NCBI GenBank assembly: GCA_035711465.1
Contig: DASTCC010000014.1
Span: 1 to 27,324, forward strand
Origin: DASTCC01 sp035711465
GTDB lineage: Bacteria; Acidobacteriota; Vicinamibacteria; Vicinamibacterales; SCN-69-37
Length of the DNA stretch: 27,324 nucleotides
Direction: 5' to 3'
Under the pieces are notes generated by a model, which was given only the letters and a program-made list of their open reading frames with translations, was not told the origin of the DNA and ran no database searches. The translations under genes were made by a program, and so were the position numbers. Positions 1 through 7,924 of the stretch are shown one piece after another (the stretch's first letter is position 1; every line of letters starts with the position of its first letter).

Positions 1-1061
1 GGAAACGCGATCCCCTGCGCGAAGACGCCCTCTTTGAACAGCTGGTCGGACAGCGCCATCGCCCGGCTGCCCTCGCCGGCGATGACCGGCGTAATCGGGC
101 TCTGGCTCAGGCCGGTGTTGAAGCCCAGGTCCTCGAGGCCCTTCTTGAAGAAGCGCGTGTTGTCCCAGAGCCGCTCGATGATCTCCGGTTCCTGTTCGAG
201 GACGTCGATCGCCGCCAGGCAGGTCGCCGCCACCGACGGCGGATGCGAGGTCGAGAACAGGAACGGACGCGCGCGGTGATACAAGAACTGGATCAGGTCG
301 CGCGACCCCGCCACGTACCCGCCGAGCGCGCCGATCGCCTTCGACAACGTCCCGACCTGGATGTCGACGCGGCCGTGCATCTGGAAATGATCGATCGTGC
401 CGCGGCCGTTCCTGCCGAACACGCCGCTTGCGTGCGCATCGTCGACCATCATGATCGCCCCGTACTCCTCGGCGAGCGCGCAGAGCTCGGGCAGCGCGCC
501 GAGGTCGCCGTCCATGCTGAAGACGCCGTCGGTGATGAGCAGCTTGCGCTGCCCGGCCGGCAGCTCCTTGAGGATCTTGCGCGCGGCGTCGACGTCCTTG
601 TGCGGAAACACCTTGATCGCGGCGCGGCTCAGCCGGCAGCCATCGATGATGCTCGCGTGATTGAGCTCGTCCGAGATGATGACGTCCTCTTTGGTCAGAA
701 TCGCGGAGACCGTGCCGGCATTGGCGGCGAAGCCGCTCTGGAACACGACCACCGCTTCGGTCTGCTTGAACGCGGCCAGCCGGCGCTCCAGCTCCATGTG
801 GATCGACATCGTGCCGGCAATCGTCCGCACCGATCCCGATCCGACGCCGAAGTCCTGGATCGCCTTGATCGCCTTCTCGACCAGCTTCGGGTGCGTGGTC
901 AGTCCCAGATAGTTGTTCGACGACAGGTTGACGACCTGTGTGCCGTCGAAGTGCGACGTCGCCTGCTGACGGTCTTCGAGGATACGCAGCGATCGAAACA
1001 ATCCCTGCTGACGAAGCGTGTCGAGCTCGGCGGTGAGATACGAGAGCGGGTCGGGACGCAT
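1..1061 (-). CDS. kbl: Glycine C-acetyltransferase-type PLP enzyme (partial, C-terminus off the left edge)
   Basis: Fold-type I PLP enzyme of the alpha-oxoamine synthase family, which condenses an amino acid with an acyl-CoA; glycine plus acetyl-CoA to 2-amino-3-ketobutyrate is the best guess. About 353 codons are present. Visible landmarks are SSNNYLGL near residue 50, the DELNHASIIDG segment, ITDGVFSMDGD, VDDAHASGVFG (cofactor-binding Asp and His), and TLSKAIGALGGY with the PLP lysine at about residue 241. The downstream sequence reads cleanly to the window edge. The start ATG at 1059-1061 gives the expected short N-terminus (MRPDPLSYL) and lies 7 bases after a TATACT box. Sister enzymes BioF and serine palmitoyltransferase share this fold; the glycine C-acetyltransferase call rests on overall motif wording. 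No threonine dehydrogenase, its usual partner, is in the window. Confidence 0.8.
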   Translation of the reverse strand, partial: MRPDPLSYLTAELDTLRQQGLFRSLRILEDRQQATSHFDGTQVVNLSSNNYLGLTTHPKLVEKAIKAIQDFGVGSGSVRTIAGTMSIHMELERRLAAFKQTEAVVVFQSGFAANAGTVSAILTKEDVIISDELNHASIIDGCRLSRAAIKVFPHKDVDAARKILKELPAGQRKLLITDGVFSMDGDLGALPELCALAEEYGAIMMVDDAHASGVFGRNGRGTIDHFQMHGRVDIQVGTLSKAIGALGGYVAGSRDLIQFLYHRARPFLFSTSHPPSVAATCLAAIDVLEQEPEIIERLWDNTRFFKKGLEDLGFNTGLSQSPITPVIAGEGSRAMALSDQLFKEGVFAQGIAF

Positions 1062-1068
1062 ACGCGGA

Positions 1069-1074
1069 AGTATA
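1069..1074 (-). promoter_or_regulatory. Putative -10 box (TATACT) 7 bases before the kbl start
   Basis: Read on the minus strand, TATACT is followed by 7 bases and then the ATG at 1061. There is no Shine-Dalgarno sequence and no clear -35. The spacing fits a leaderless transcript starting at or next to the ATG. The box lies in the 38-base gap after the upstream membrane-protein gene, so kbl may have its own promoter. Confidence 0.5.
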
Positions 1075-1099
1075 TGCGGGCGATGGACCGACGGCCCGG

Positions 1100-3043
1100 C
1101 TAGCGCAGCTTCAGCAGCACGTCGGATCCGTAGCGCGCGATCTCGCGGGCCCCGGCATCGAGGAGCCATTCGGTGATCTCGGCGCCGCGGCCGTCGACGA
1201 ACGCGCCCTCGTGCACCAGCGCGTGCGTGGCGCCGCTCGATCGGACCGCCGTCGTCGCCGACTCGAGGTCCGGCGGGATGTGACGGAGAAATGTCGCGCG
1301 ACGCGCGTAGTCCTCCGGGAAGAAACCCGAGTAGCCGTTGACGAGCGGACGCCGGTGCTGACCCGCGTAGAACACCGCGAGGATCTCGTAGCTGACCGAG
1401 CCGAACGGAAACTCGATCAGCACGACCGGATTCGGATCGGTGCGAATCCTCTCGTACAACGGCCCGACGTCCCGACCCTGAAACAGATCGCGCGGCGTTG
1501 GCGCGAGACCTTCCGCGGGGACTCGGACGTTGGTCGGGAAGGGCAGCGCGGCGCCCTCGGCGAGGATCGCGATCCCGGCCAACGCCAGGATGACGCGGCC
1601 GACCCGGCCGAAGCGATCGATCGCCGCCGCCGCGCCGTAGCCGGCCAGCACGGCGAGGAACAGCGCCAGGATCATCAGATAGCGCGCCGGCACGCGTAGA
1701 CCGTCGACGCCGGGCACGTACGCGTACAGCCAGTAGTAAGGACCGGTCCCGAGCGCCTCGCCGTGCGATCGGATCGTCGGTCCGAGCGTGAGCAGCGCCG
1801 CGGCGAGTGCCGCGACGGCGAAGAATCCGAATGCCGATCCCGGCACGCCCTGCACGATGCGCCTCGCGGCGGGTGAAAGTGCCAGCGTCGCGGCGGCCGC
1901 GATCGCCAGCGCGACGAAGATCGCGTCGGTGCTGAACCACGTGCCGGCGCCCGCGCCGACCGCCGCACCGCCGATCATGCCGACCGCCGCCAGCGTCCCG
2001 AGCACTGCGACCGTAGCGCCGCCTGCAACCAAGGCACGGCGCTGCGTCGCCGAATCCCGCGTCGGCTCGGCGTGGCGCACCGCTCGCACGATGCCGGCGC
2101 CAAGGCCGGCGATCGCGAGCATCACGATCGTGAATCCAGGAAACCCTTCGCCTTCGTCGCGCGGGTACGCGCTCAGGACGTTGCCCCAGAGCGTCGAGCC
2201 TCCCGATGCGGTGCCGAAGGCGTGGACGTCCGCCGAGAACATGGCGACCTCGTTCAGCGATCGAGTGCCGACGTCACCGCGGCTGCGCCGGAGGTCGAGG
2301 TACGGCGACACGAACGGCCACGTCGCGAGCGCGACCGCGATGCCGGCGAGCGCGAGCGATCGCCACAACCGCAGATCACGGAGCCGGCCGCGCCACGCCA
2401 TCTCGGCAAGGCAGTAGGCCAGCACGAACGGCGGAAAGTACAAGAGGTAATAGCCGCACGACAGATTCTGAACCACCAGCGCAGTAGCGCCGCCGATGAG
2501 CGCACGCGTGCGGCCGGTCTCGAAGTATCGCCGGAAGCCGACGAGCGCCAGCGGCATCCAGAAGGTCGACAGGACCTGCAGGTGCGAATACTGCGGCACC
2601 CGGTACGGCGCGTACGCGAACGCCAGGCCGGCGAGAAATGCCGCGGCGGGCTTGCCGGTGAGATCGCGCACCAGGACGTACGTGCCGAGCCCGGCGAACA
2701 CGAAGGTCGACAGGAACAGCAGGTTGTAGGCGAGGACGATGTTGCCCGTGGACGCGACGATCGGCAGGCTCTGCAGCATCTGCGGCGTCAGATGCTCCGA
2801 GTACGCGACCGTCGACCCCGACGGATGGAAGATGTTGCCGTTCCAGAAGTCGTGCAGCGCCGACCAGTCGCCGCCGAGCGCGCGCATCACCTGGCCGCCG
2901 GTCCACATCAGCACCCAGGCGTTGAACAGCGGATCGCCCATGTCCCAGGCGATCTCGCGATCGATGACGCGCGCGAGCGGCCACGTCATCGCGACGGCAA
3001 TGACGGCGTAGGCCGCCGCAATCCTCAGACTACGCGTCGTCAC
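1100..3043 (-). CDS. Large polytopic membrane protein, GT-C glycosyltransferase-like
   Basis: A 647-residue protein with an N-terminal hydrophobic segment, an acidic first outer loop (DMGDPLFNAWVL, residues about 35-46), then roughly ten or more further hydrophobic segments to about residue 500 and a soluble C-terminal tail. The first loop with its Asp pair, and the HPSG and AYSEHL motifs that follow, resemble integral-membrane GT-C glycosyltransferases that use polyprenyl-phosphate sugars; that function is inference, as I recognise no named family member. The C-terminal 100 residues include a VNGYSGFFPEDY segment often seen in such uncharacterised proteins. The start overlaps the end of the AI-2E gene by 14 bases, indicating translational coupling in one operon. 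Could alternatively be an uncharacterised membrane protein without transferase activity. Confidence 0.75.
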   Translation of the reverse strand: MTTRSLRIAAAYAVIAVAMTWPLARVIDREIAWDMGDPLFNAWVLMWTGGQVMRALGGDWSALHDFWNGNIFHPSGSTVAYSEHLTPQMLQSLPIVASTGNIVLAYNLLFLSTFVFAGLGTYVLVRDLTGKPAAAFLAGLAFAYAPYRVPQYSHLQVLSTFWMPLALVGFRRYFETGRTRALIGGATALVVQNLSCGYYLLYFPPFVLAYCLAEMAWRGRLRDLRLWRSLALAGIAVALATWPFVSPYLDLRRSRGDVGTRSLNEVAMFSADVHAFGTASGGSTLWGNVLSAYPRDEGEGFPGFTIVMLAIAGLGAGIVRAVRHAEPTRDSATQRRALVAGGATVAVLGTLAAVGMIGGAAVGAGAGTWFSTDAIFVALAIAAAATLALSPAARRIVQGVPGSAFGFFAVAALAAALLTLGPTIRSHGEALGTGPYYWLYAYVPGVDGLRVPARYLMILALFLAVLAGYGAAAAIDRFGRVGRVILALAGIAILAEGAALPFPTNVRVPAEGLAPTPRDLFQGRDVGPLYERIRTDPNPVVLIEFPFGSVSYEILAVFYAGQHRRPLVNGYSGFFPEDYARRATFLRHIPPDLESATTAVRSSGATHALVHEGAFVDGRGAEITEWLLDAGAREIARYGSDVLLKLR

Positions 3044-4064
3044 TGATCACGAACTCTTGGATCAGCACCTGAACGATTGCCGCGGACGGCACCGCCAGAA
3101 GGGCGCCGACGATCCCGAGCAGCTCCGATCCAATCAAGAGGGCGACGAGCACCGTGACCGCGCTCACGCCGACCTGACGCTCCATGATCCGCGGCACCAG
3201 CAGGTTGTTCTCGAAGAACTGCTGGACGGCGAAGTAGGCGGCGACGATGAGCGCGGTGTTGCCGGACACGGTCCAGCCCATGAAGATCGCCGGCACCGCG
3301 GCCATGATCGGGCCGACGACCGGGATCATCTCGCCGACCGCCGCCACCAGGCCGAGGACGTAGAAGTACGGCACGCCGATGATCCAGAGGCCGATCGCCG
3401 CGGTCGTGCCGATGACGGCGCCGAGCAGCAGCTGGCCGCTCAGCCACGCGCCGACCTTGAGCGTCACCCCTGCCGTGATCCGCGCGATGCGCGGCCGGCG
3501 TTCCTTCGCGAACAGATGCAGAAACGCGATCTGCAGCGTCGACGCCTCGACCAGGAAGTAGAAGGGCAGCAGCAGCACGGTGATGACCGTGCCGATGGCG
3601 CCAAGCACGCTCTGCACCGCGCCGAGGATGTTGCTGAGTGCCACGCCCGGCGTCTGCACGCGCTTGACGAGATCGCCCCACGTGAACGACGGGTCCATGA
3701 CGCCGAACCGCACCAGCTCGTTCTGCAGCAGATCGAGGTAGGTCGGCATCCGCGTCCGCAGCTCGTTGAGCTGCCCGAACAGCGGCGGCAGGATGAGCGA
3801 CAGCAGCAGCGCGAAGATCCCGAGCGCGCCGACGTAGAGCACGAGAATCGCCGCCCAGCGCGGCAGCCGCTTCCGGTTCGCGAAGAAGCGCTGTCGTTCG
3901 AGCCAGTGCACCGCCGGGCTGAAGCCGATCGCCAGCAGCGTGCTCACGTAGAGCACGAGCAGGACCCGGCGTAGCATGAACAGCAGCAGCACGATCAGGA
4001 CGGCGACGATCGCCATCGCGATCCCGTAGAGGATCAGGCGTCGTTGTTCTTTCGCCGTGCTCAT
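3030..4064 (-). CDS. AI-2E family transporter (PerM/TqsA-like)
   Basis: A 344-residue protein of the AI-2E transporter family. It starts with a basic, soluble tip followed by two hydrophobic segments (about residues 12-45), a third at about 70-95, a long hydrophilic loop (about 95-145, LNELRTRMPTYLDLLQNEL), then a block of hydrophobic segments including GEMIPVVGPIMAAVPAIF and the EFFENNLLVPRIMERQVG-like stretch that is diagnostic of this family. The family name comes from TqsA; many members move other solutes or act in sodium/proton exchange, so no quorum-sensing role should be assumed. It overlaps the aminotransferase gene by 4 bases (4061-4064) and the downstream membrane-protein gene by 14 bases, so the three are probably one transcript. 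Confidence 0.9.
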   Translation of the reverse strand: MSTAKEQRRLILYGIAMAIVAVLIVLLLFMLRRVLLVLYVSTLLAIGFSPAVHWLERQRFFANRKRLPRWAAILVLYVGALGIFALLLSLILPPLFGQLNELRTRMPTYLDLLQNELVRFGVMDPSFTWGDLVKRVQTPGVALSNILGAVQSVLGAIGTVITVLLLPFYFLVEASTLQIAFLHLFAKERRPRIARITAGVTLKVGAWLSGQLLLGAVIGTTAAIGLWIIGVPYFYVLGLVAAVGEMIPVVGPIMAAVPAIFMGWTVSGNTALIVAAYFAVQQFFENNLLVPRIMERQVGVSAVTVLVALLIGSELLGIVGALLAVPSAAIVQVLIQEFVISDDA

Positions 4065-5305
4065 CGTCCGGTCGAGCCGGATGCAGCGGGGCGGCCCTCC
4101 GACGCCAGGAAGTCGGCCGTGAACGCCGCCATGTCGTCGTAGATCGCGGCGAGATCGTCGAGCGGCGCGAGGAAGACGATGCGCAGGAAGCCGTCGGCGG
4201 CGGGCAGGCCGAAGCCCGAGCCGTAGACGCAGAGGATGCCTTTCTCGCGGAGCAGCCCGAGCACGTAGTCCTCGTCGGTCACTCCGGGCGGGAGCGCGAT
4301 TTTCGGCATCGCGTAGAACGCCGCCCGCGGCCGGACGCAGGAGACGCCCGGCATCGTCTCGAGGCGCGCCAGGGTGAGATCGGCGCGCGCCTTGAGCGCG
4401 TCGATGAAGTCGCGCTGATGCGATCGATCGGAGGTGAGCGCCGTCTCGATCGCGTGCTGCATCGGCCCCGGACTGCAGAGCCGGCCGTCGGCCAGCTTCT
4501 TGATCGCCGCGAGCACGTCGTCGAGTCGATCGGTCCGGCCGACGCCGAGCCAGCCGCCGCGCCAGCCCGGGGCGAGATACGCCTTCGACAGCGACGAGAA
4601 CGAGAGAATCGGCGCGTCGGGCGCGAGGCTGCCAAGCAGCGGCACCGCGCCGTCGTAGCCGAGCTCGTTGTAGACCTCGTCGGCGAGAATCGGCACGCCG
4701 GTCCGCTCGGCGAGATCGATGATCGCGCGCCGCGTCTCTTCCGGGTACACCGCGCCGGTCGGATTGTTCGGATCGATGACGACGATCGCGCGCGTCGCCG
4801 GCGTGACGAGCCGGCGCATGTCGTCGAGATCGGGCAGCCAGTCGCGAGACGGATCGGTCCGGTAGTAGACCGCGCGCGCGCCGAGGCGCGCGAGCACCGC
4901 GGTGTACAGCGGATAGGTCGGCGTCGGCACGAGCACGTCGTCGCCGGCATCGGCGAGCGCGCCGAGCGCGAGCTCGATGCCCTCCGACGTTCCCGACGTC
5001 AGGATCACGCGATCGGCGCCGACCGGCATTCCGCGCCGCGTGAAGTCCGCGGCTACCGCCTCCCGCGCCGACGGAATTCCTGGCGACGGCGTGTACCCGT
5101 TGTGCCCGTCGCGCATCGCGCGCGCCACCGCTTCGATCAGATGCGGCGGCGTCCGGAATCCGAACGGGATCGGATCGCCGATATTCAGGTAGCGCACCTG
5201 GCGTCCGCTGGCTTCGACCTTCTTCGCTTCGGCGACGATGTTTCTGATGGCGTAAGTGAAGCCGCTGACACGGGCGGCGGGGCGCACAGCGCTACCGGCA
5301 GGCAT
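4061..5305 (-). CDS. PLP-dependent aminotransferase, alanine/aspartate type (class I/II)
   Basis: A 414-residue fold-type I aminotransferase that would transfer an amino group from an amino acid to a 2-oxo acid in the cytoplasm. Landmarks: NIGDPIPFGF (residues 41-50), YTPSPGIPSAREA (71-83), TSGTSEGIELAL (103-114), DPNNPTG (178-184), ILADEVYNEL (206-215, with the PLP-contacting Asp209), and SFSSLSKAYLAPGWRGGW with the PLP lysine at 241. The GDP(I)PFGF opening and LAPGWRGGW are typical of AlaA-type alanine transaminases and relatives; the exact substrate cannot be read from sequence. It heads the minus-strand run leading into the two membrane proteins, with which it shares a 4-base overlap. The ATG follows a TACGAT box by 7 bases and has no Shine-Dalgarno site. 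Confidence 0.88.
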   Translation of the reverse strand: MPAGSAVRPAARVSGFTYAIRNIVAEAKKVEASGRQVRYLNIGDPIPFGFRTPPHLIEAVARAMRDGHNGYTPSPGIPSAREAVAADFTRRGMPVGADRVILTSGTSEGIELALGALADAGDDVLVPTPTYPLYTAVLARLGARAVYYRTDPSRDWLPDLDDMRRLVTPATRAIVVIDPNNPTGAVYPEETRRAIIDLAERTGVPILADEVYNELGYDGAVPLLGSLAPDAPILSFSSLSKAYLAPGWRGGWLGVGRTDRLDDVLAAIKKLADGRLCSPGPMQHAIETALTSDRSHQRDFIDALKARADLTLARLETMPGVSCVRPRAAFYAMPKIALPPGVTDEDYVLGLLREKGILCVYGSGFGLPAADGFLRIVFLAPLDDLAAIYDDMAAFTADFLASEGRPAASGSTGR

Positions 5306-5312
5306 GGCCGTT

Positions 5313-5318
5313 ATCGTA
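5313..5318 (-). promoter_or_regulatory. Putative -10 box (TACGAT) 7 bases before the aminotransferase start
   Basis: On the minus strand TACGAT is followed by 7 bases and the ATG at 5305. No -35 hexamer resembling TTGACA is visible 16-18 bases upstream. It lies in the 79-base gap to the divergent DoxX gene, which otherwise shows no recognisable element. The identical hexamer precedes the SDR gene at 5937. Confidence 0.5.
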
Positions 5319-5384
5319 GCGCGGATGGGTGCCCGGGACCGGCCGATCGGCGGCGATTAAAGACGTTGCCGATCCGGGCCGAAA

Positions 5385-5894
5385 GTGAAGGACACTCACA
5401 CTTCCGACATGGCAGCCATCGGCCTGCTCACCCTTCGGATCACGCTGGCGGTGGTGTTCGTCGCCCACGGCCTGCACGATCTGTTCGGGTTCTTCAGCGG
5501 ATCCGGCGTAGGCCCGGGCGGTCTCGACCAGCAGGCGGCTTACTACACGGCGCTCGGTCTCAGGCCCGGATTCGCGATTGCCGTGCTCGCCGGCATTACG
5601 AAGTTCGCCGGCGGCCTGCTCCTGATCCCGGGGTTCGCGACGCGCTGGGCATCGCTCGCGCTCGTCGTCTACCTCGGCGTCGCGGTCTGGTCGGACTACC
5701 GGCGTTGGGGATTCTTTCTCAACTGGACGGGCGCGCCCGGCATGGGTCAGGGCGTCGAGTATGCCCTGGTGCTGATCGCTGCGCTCGTCTGCCTGATGCT
5801 CACCGGCGGCGGCGAGTACTCGCTCGACGGCCGGCGATCGCGATCGGCCGAGTCACGTGCCGCGGCGCGTGACCGGGTCAGACGGAAGTTCTGA
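5385..5894 (+). CDS. DoxX family membrane protein
   Basis: A 169-residue protein with four hydrophobic segments: about residues 9-28 (AIGLLTLRITLAVVFVAHGL), 58-76, 82-100 and 123-142. The opening LRITLAVVFVAHGLHDLFGFF, the following GPGG loop and the KFAGGLLLIPGFATR segment are characteristic of the DoxX family, whose members are small inner-membrane proteins linked in some species to redox or sulfur metabolism and to detoxification; the role here is unknown. The C-terminal 20 residues are strongly basic and presumably cytoplasmic. Two starts are possible: GTG at 5385 or ATG at 5409, the latter removing eight polar residues and starting at the first membrane segment. Neither has a good ribosome binding site, and no TANNNT box sits close to either. 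Confidence 0.82.
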   Translation: MKDTHTSDMAAIGLLTLRITLAVVFVAHGLHDLFGFFSGSGVGPGGLDQQAAYYTALGLRPGFAIAVLAGITKFAGGLLLIPGFATRWASLALVVYLGVAVWSDYRRWGFFLNWTGAPGMGQGVEYALVLIAALVCLMLTGGGEYSLDGRRSRSAESRAAARDRVRRKF

Positions 5895-5924
5895 TCCGAG
5901 AGAGCAAACGCACGCCGTCCCCGC

Positions 5925-5930
5925 TACGAT
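5925..5930 (+). promoter_or_regulatory. Putative -10 box (TACGAT) 6 bases before the SDR start
   Basis: TACGAT is followed by CGGAAG and the ATG at 5937. The GGAAG would be too close to the ATG to serve as a normal Shine-Dalgarno site, so a leaderless message is the simpler reading. No -35 match is visible. Confidence 0.5.
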
Positions 5931-5936
5931 CGGAAG

Positions 5937-6677
5937 ATGCAGCTCCAATCCCGCGTCGCGCTCGTCGCCGGCGCCAAACGCATCGGGCATGACGTCGCGG
6001 TGGCGATCGCCGGGCGCGGCGCCCACGTCGCGATCGCGTACAGGCGATCGCGAGCGGAAGCCGATCGAACGGTTGCGGCGATTCGCGCGCTCGGCCGGAA
6101 AGCCATCGCAGTGCAGGCCGACGTCGCCGACGAGGCGTCCTGCGTCGCCGCGGTGAACGCCGTCGCTCGCGATCTCGACGGGCTCGACGTGCTGGTCAAT
6201 CTCGCGTCGGTGTACGACCCCGTCGCCTTCGACGCGTTGACCGTCGCCGAATTCGATCGCCAGCTCGGCGTCGACTTGCGCGGGTCGTTCGTGCTCGCGA
6301 AAGCCGTGGTGCCGGCGATGCGGCACGCCGGCGGCGGCCGCATCGTCCTGTTCTCGGACTGGCTGCCGATGAGCGGCCGGCCGCGCTACAAGAGTTATCT
6401 GCCGTACTACGTCGCCAAGGCCGGCGTCGCCGCGCTCACCGAAGCGCTCGCACTCGAGCTGGCGGCGGACAAGATCCTCGTGAATGCGGTGGCGCCTGGA
6501 CCGATCCTCGCGCCGGACAGCACGAGCGACCAGGAACGCGCCGCCGTCGAACGGGCGACGCCGCTCGGCCGCTGGGGCGGCGGCGAGGAAATCGCCAAGG
6601 TCGTCGTGTCGCTGATCGAGTCGGATTTCATGACCGGACAGACCGTGCGGGTCGACGGCGGCCGCCATCTGCAATAG
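5937..6677 (+). CDS. Short-chain dehydrogenase/reductase, pteridine reductase/FabG-like
   Basis: A 246-residue Rossmann-fold NAD(P)H oxidoreductase of the classical SDR family. The cofactor loop reads VAGAKRIG (residues 10-17), close to the GGAKRIG loop of pteridine reductases but with Ala in place of the first Gly. YRRSRAEAD (35-43) places arginines where NADPH specificity is usually set. NLAS (88-91) replaces the common NNAG/NNAS motif. The catalytic set is Ser140, Tyr157 and Lys161 (YYVAK), followed by VNAVAPGPI and a C-terminal TGQTVRVDGG, both standard. Substrate could be a dihydropterin, a 3-oxoacyl-ACP or another carbonyl; sequence does not decide. It follows DoxX after 42 bases but carries its own promoter-like box, and is convergent with the next aminotransferase. 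Confidence 0.87.
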   Translation: MQLQSRVALVAGAKRIGHDVAVAIAGRGAHVAIAYRRSRAEADRTVAAIRALGRKAIAVQADVADEASCVAAVNAVARDLDGLDVLVNLASVYDPVAFDALTVAEFDRQLGVDLRGSFVLAKAVVPAMRHAGGGRIVLFSDWLPMSGRPRYKSYLPYYVAKAGVAALTEALALELAADKILVNAVAPGPILAPDSTSDQERAAVERATPLGRWGGGEEIAKVVVSLIESDFMTGQTVRVDGGRHLQ

Positions 6678-6685
6678 GTCTTGGT

Positions 6686-6712
6686 CCCGAGCCCCACGCC
6701 CCGAGCCCCGAG
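6686..6712. repeat. GC-rich direct repeat in a convergent gap
   Basis: The unit CCCGAGCCCC occurs at 6686-6695 and 6700-6709, separated by ACGC, and a further GAG follows. It fills almost the whole 35-base gap between the convergent SDR and aminotransferase genes and abuts the latter's stop codon. Similar C-rich strings are not seen inside the neighbouring genes. Confidence 0.5.
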
Positions 6713-7897
6713 TCAGCTCTTGAAGAGCCGCTCCATCTCCGCCAACGCTCCCTCGAGCTCCGATCGTTCACGCGCGAAACAGAACCGCACGTGTCCTTCG
6801 CCCTGTGATCCGAAGTCCACGCCCGGCACGCAGCCGATGCGACCTTTCTTGATCAGGAACTCGGTCATCGCCCAGGACGGCGACGGTGACGCGTCGGGCA
6901 GCGGCGACGTCCAGGCGGGATCGATCTTCAGAAACGCGTAGAACGCGCCCGCCGCGGGCTCGCCGGTGAACACGCCGGCCGCGACCCGGCGGATGCCGGC
7001 ATAGAAGAGGTCGCGCCGGGCCGCGAGCTCGGTGCGGAATTCGGCGACCGCCTGTTGCGAGCCGGCCAGGCCGCCGACACCGCCGTACTGAATCAGCGAC
7101 GAGGTGTTGGAGACGGTGTAGAAGAGCATCTTGCGGACGCGCTCGCGAATCGTCCGATCCTGCACGGCGATGTAGCCGAGCCGCAGCCCGGTGATCGCGT
7201 AGGTCTTGCTGAACGTGTAGAGCGGAATGGTCCGCTCGTACATGCCGGGCAGCGATGCGATGCTGACGTGTTCGTGGCCGTCGAAGAGCACGTCTTCGTA
7301 GGCTTCGTCGGAGAGCACCCACAGATTGCGATCGCGGGCGATGGCGGCGATGGTCTCGAGATCCTGACGCGACAGCACGCCGCCCGACGGGTTGTTCGGC
7401 GAGTTGAGATAGATGGCGCGCGTCTTCGCCGTGATCAGGCTGGCCATCTCGTCGAAGTCCGGCCGCCAGCCGCGCGATTCGTGCAACGGGTAGGGCACCG
7501 GCACGGCGCGCGCGCAGAGCACGTTGCCCTGCGCCGGCGGCCACTCGGGATTCGGCACCAGCACCTCGTCGCCGGGATCGAGCAGGCCCTGGCACACGGA
7601 GAAGACGCCGTGAATGCCGCCGGAGGTCACCATCACCTCGTCGGGATGGCCGATCGGGATGCCGTTCTTCTCGCGCATCTTCGTCGCGAGCAGCTCGAGC
7701 AGCGGCGGAATGCCGGTGGTCTGCACGTAGTGCGTGCGGTTCTCGTCGACGCCTTTGCGCAGCGCCTCCTTGACCGTGTCGGGCGCGTCGAAGCTGACGT
7801 CGCCCTGGTCGAGCCGGTAAGGACGCTCGACCGAGTACATCATGTCGCGGATACGGATGATGCCGGAGAACGGCACCGAGTCGAGGTACTGAGCCAC
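6713..7897 (-). CDS. PLP-dependent aminotransferase, class I/II (second copy type)
   Basis: A 394-residue aminotransferase when started at the GTG at 7895-7897. Landmarks (counted from that start): LDQGDVSFDAPD (29-40), THYVQTTGIPPLLE (55-68), TSGGIHGVFSVCQGLLDPGDEV (91-112), NSPNNPSGG (165-173), LSDEAYEDVLF (195-205, Asp197 contacting PLP), and YTFSKTYAITGLRLGY with the PLP lysine at 231. It is only distantly similar to the aminotransferase at 4061-5305, so not a recent duplicate. Substrate is not readable; aspartate- or aromatic-type are both possible. The open frame extends to ATGs at 7933 and 7957, but those lead into the nitroreductase coding sequence; the GTG sits 6 bases after a TATCAT box and gives the usual family N-terminus (AQYLDSVPFSGIIRIRDMM). 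Confidence 0.86.
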   Translation of the reverse strand: MAQYLDSVPFSGIIRIRDMMYSVERPYRLDQGDVSFDAPDTVKEALRKGVDENRTHYVQTTGIPPLLELLATKMREKNGIPIGHPDEVMVTSGGIHGVFSVCQGLLDPGDEVLVPNPEWPPAQGNVLCARAVPVPYPLHESRGWRPDFDEMASLITAKTRAIYLNSPNNPSGGVLSRQDLETIAAIARDRNLWVLSDEAYEDVLFDGHEHVSIASLPGMYERTIPLYTFSKTYAITGLRLGYIAVQDRTIRERVRKMLFYTVSNTSSLIQYGGVGGLAGSQQAVAEFRTELAARRDLFYAGIRRVAAGVFTGEPAAGAFYAFLKIDPAWTSPLPDASPSPSWAMTEFLIKKGRIGCVPGVDFGSQGEGHVRFCFARERSELEGALAEMERLFKS

Positions 7898-7903
7898 GGT
7901 GAG

Positions 7904-7909
7904 ATGATA
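7904..7909 (-). promoter_or_regulatory. Putative -10 box (TATCAT) 6 bases before the aminotransferase GTG
   Basis: On the minus strand TATCAT is followed by CTCACC and the GTG at 7897. If used, it supports the GTG start and a leaderless message. It overlaps the upstream candidate ATG (7904) of the divergent nitroreductase gene, so the two 5' ends share about 27 bases of DNA. Confidence 0.45.
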
Positions 7910-7924
7910 CAAGTTACCTTTCCG

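Noticed and set aside
3030..4064. Quorum-sensing role for the AI-2E transporter
   Set aside because: The family name derives from one member; many relatives have other substrates and there is no luxS or lsr-type gene in the window.
5306..5384. A small gene or riboswitch in the gap before DoxX
   Set aside because: The gap is 79 bases, has no conserved fold I can recognise, and contains only the -10-like box of the divergent aminotransferase.
7055..7924. N-terminal extension of the nitroreductase frame by about 290 codons
   Set aside because: It is antisense to the aminotransferase and has shadow-like composition; nitroreductase homology starts at about 7925.
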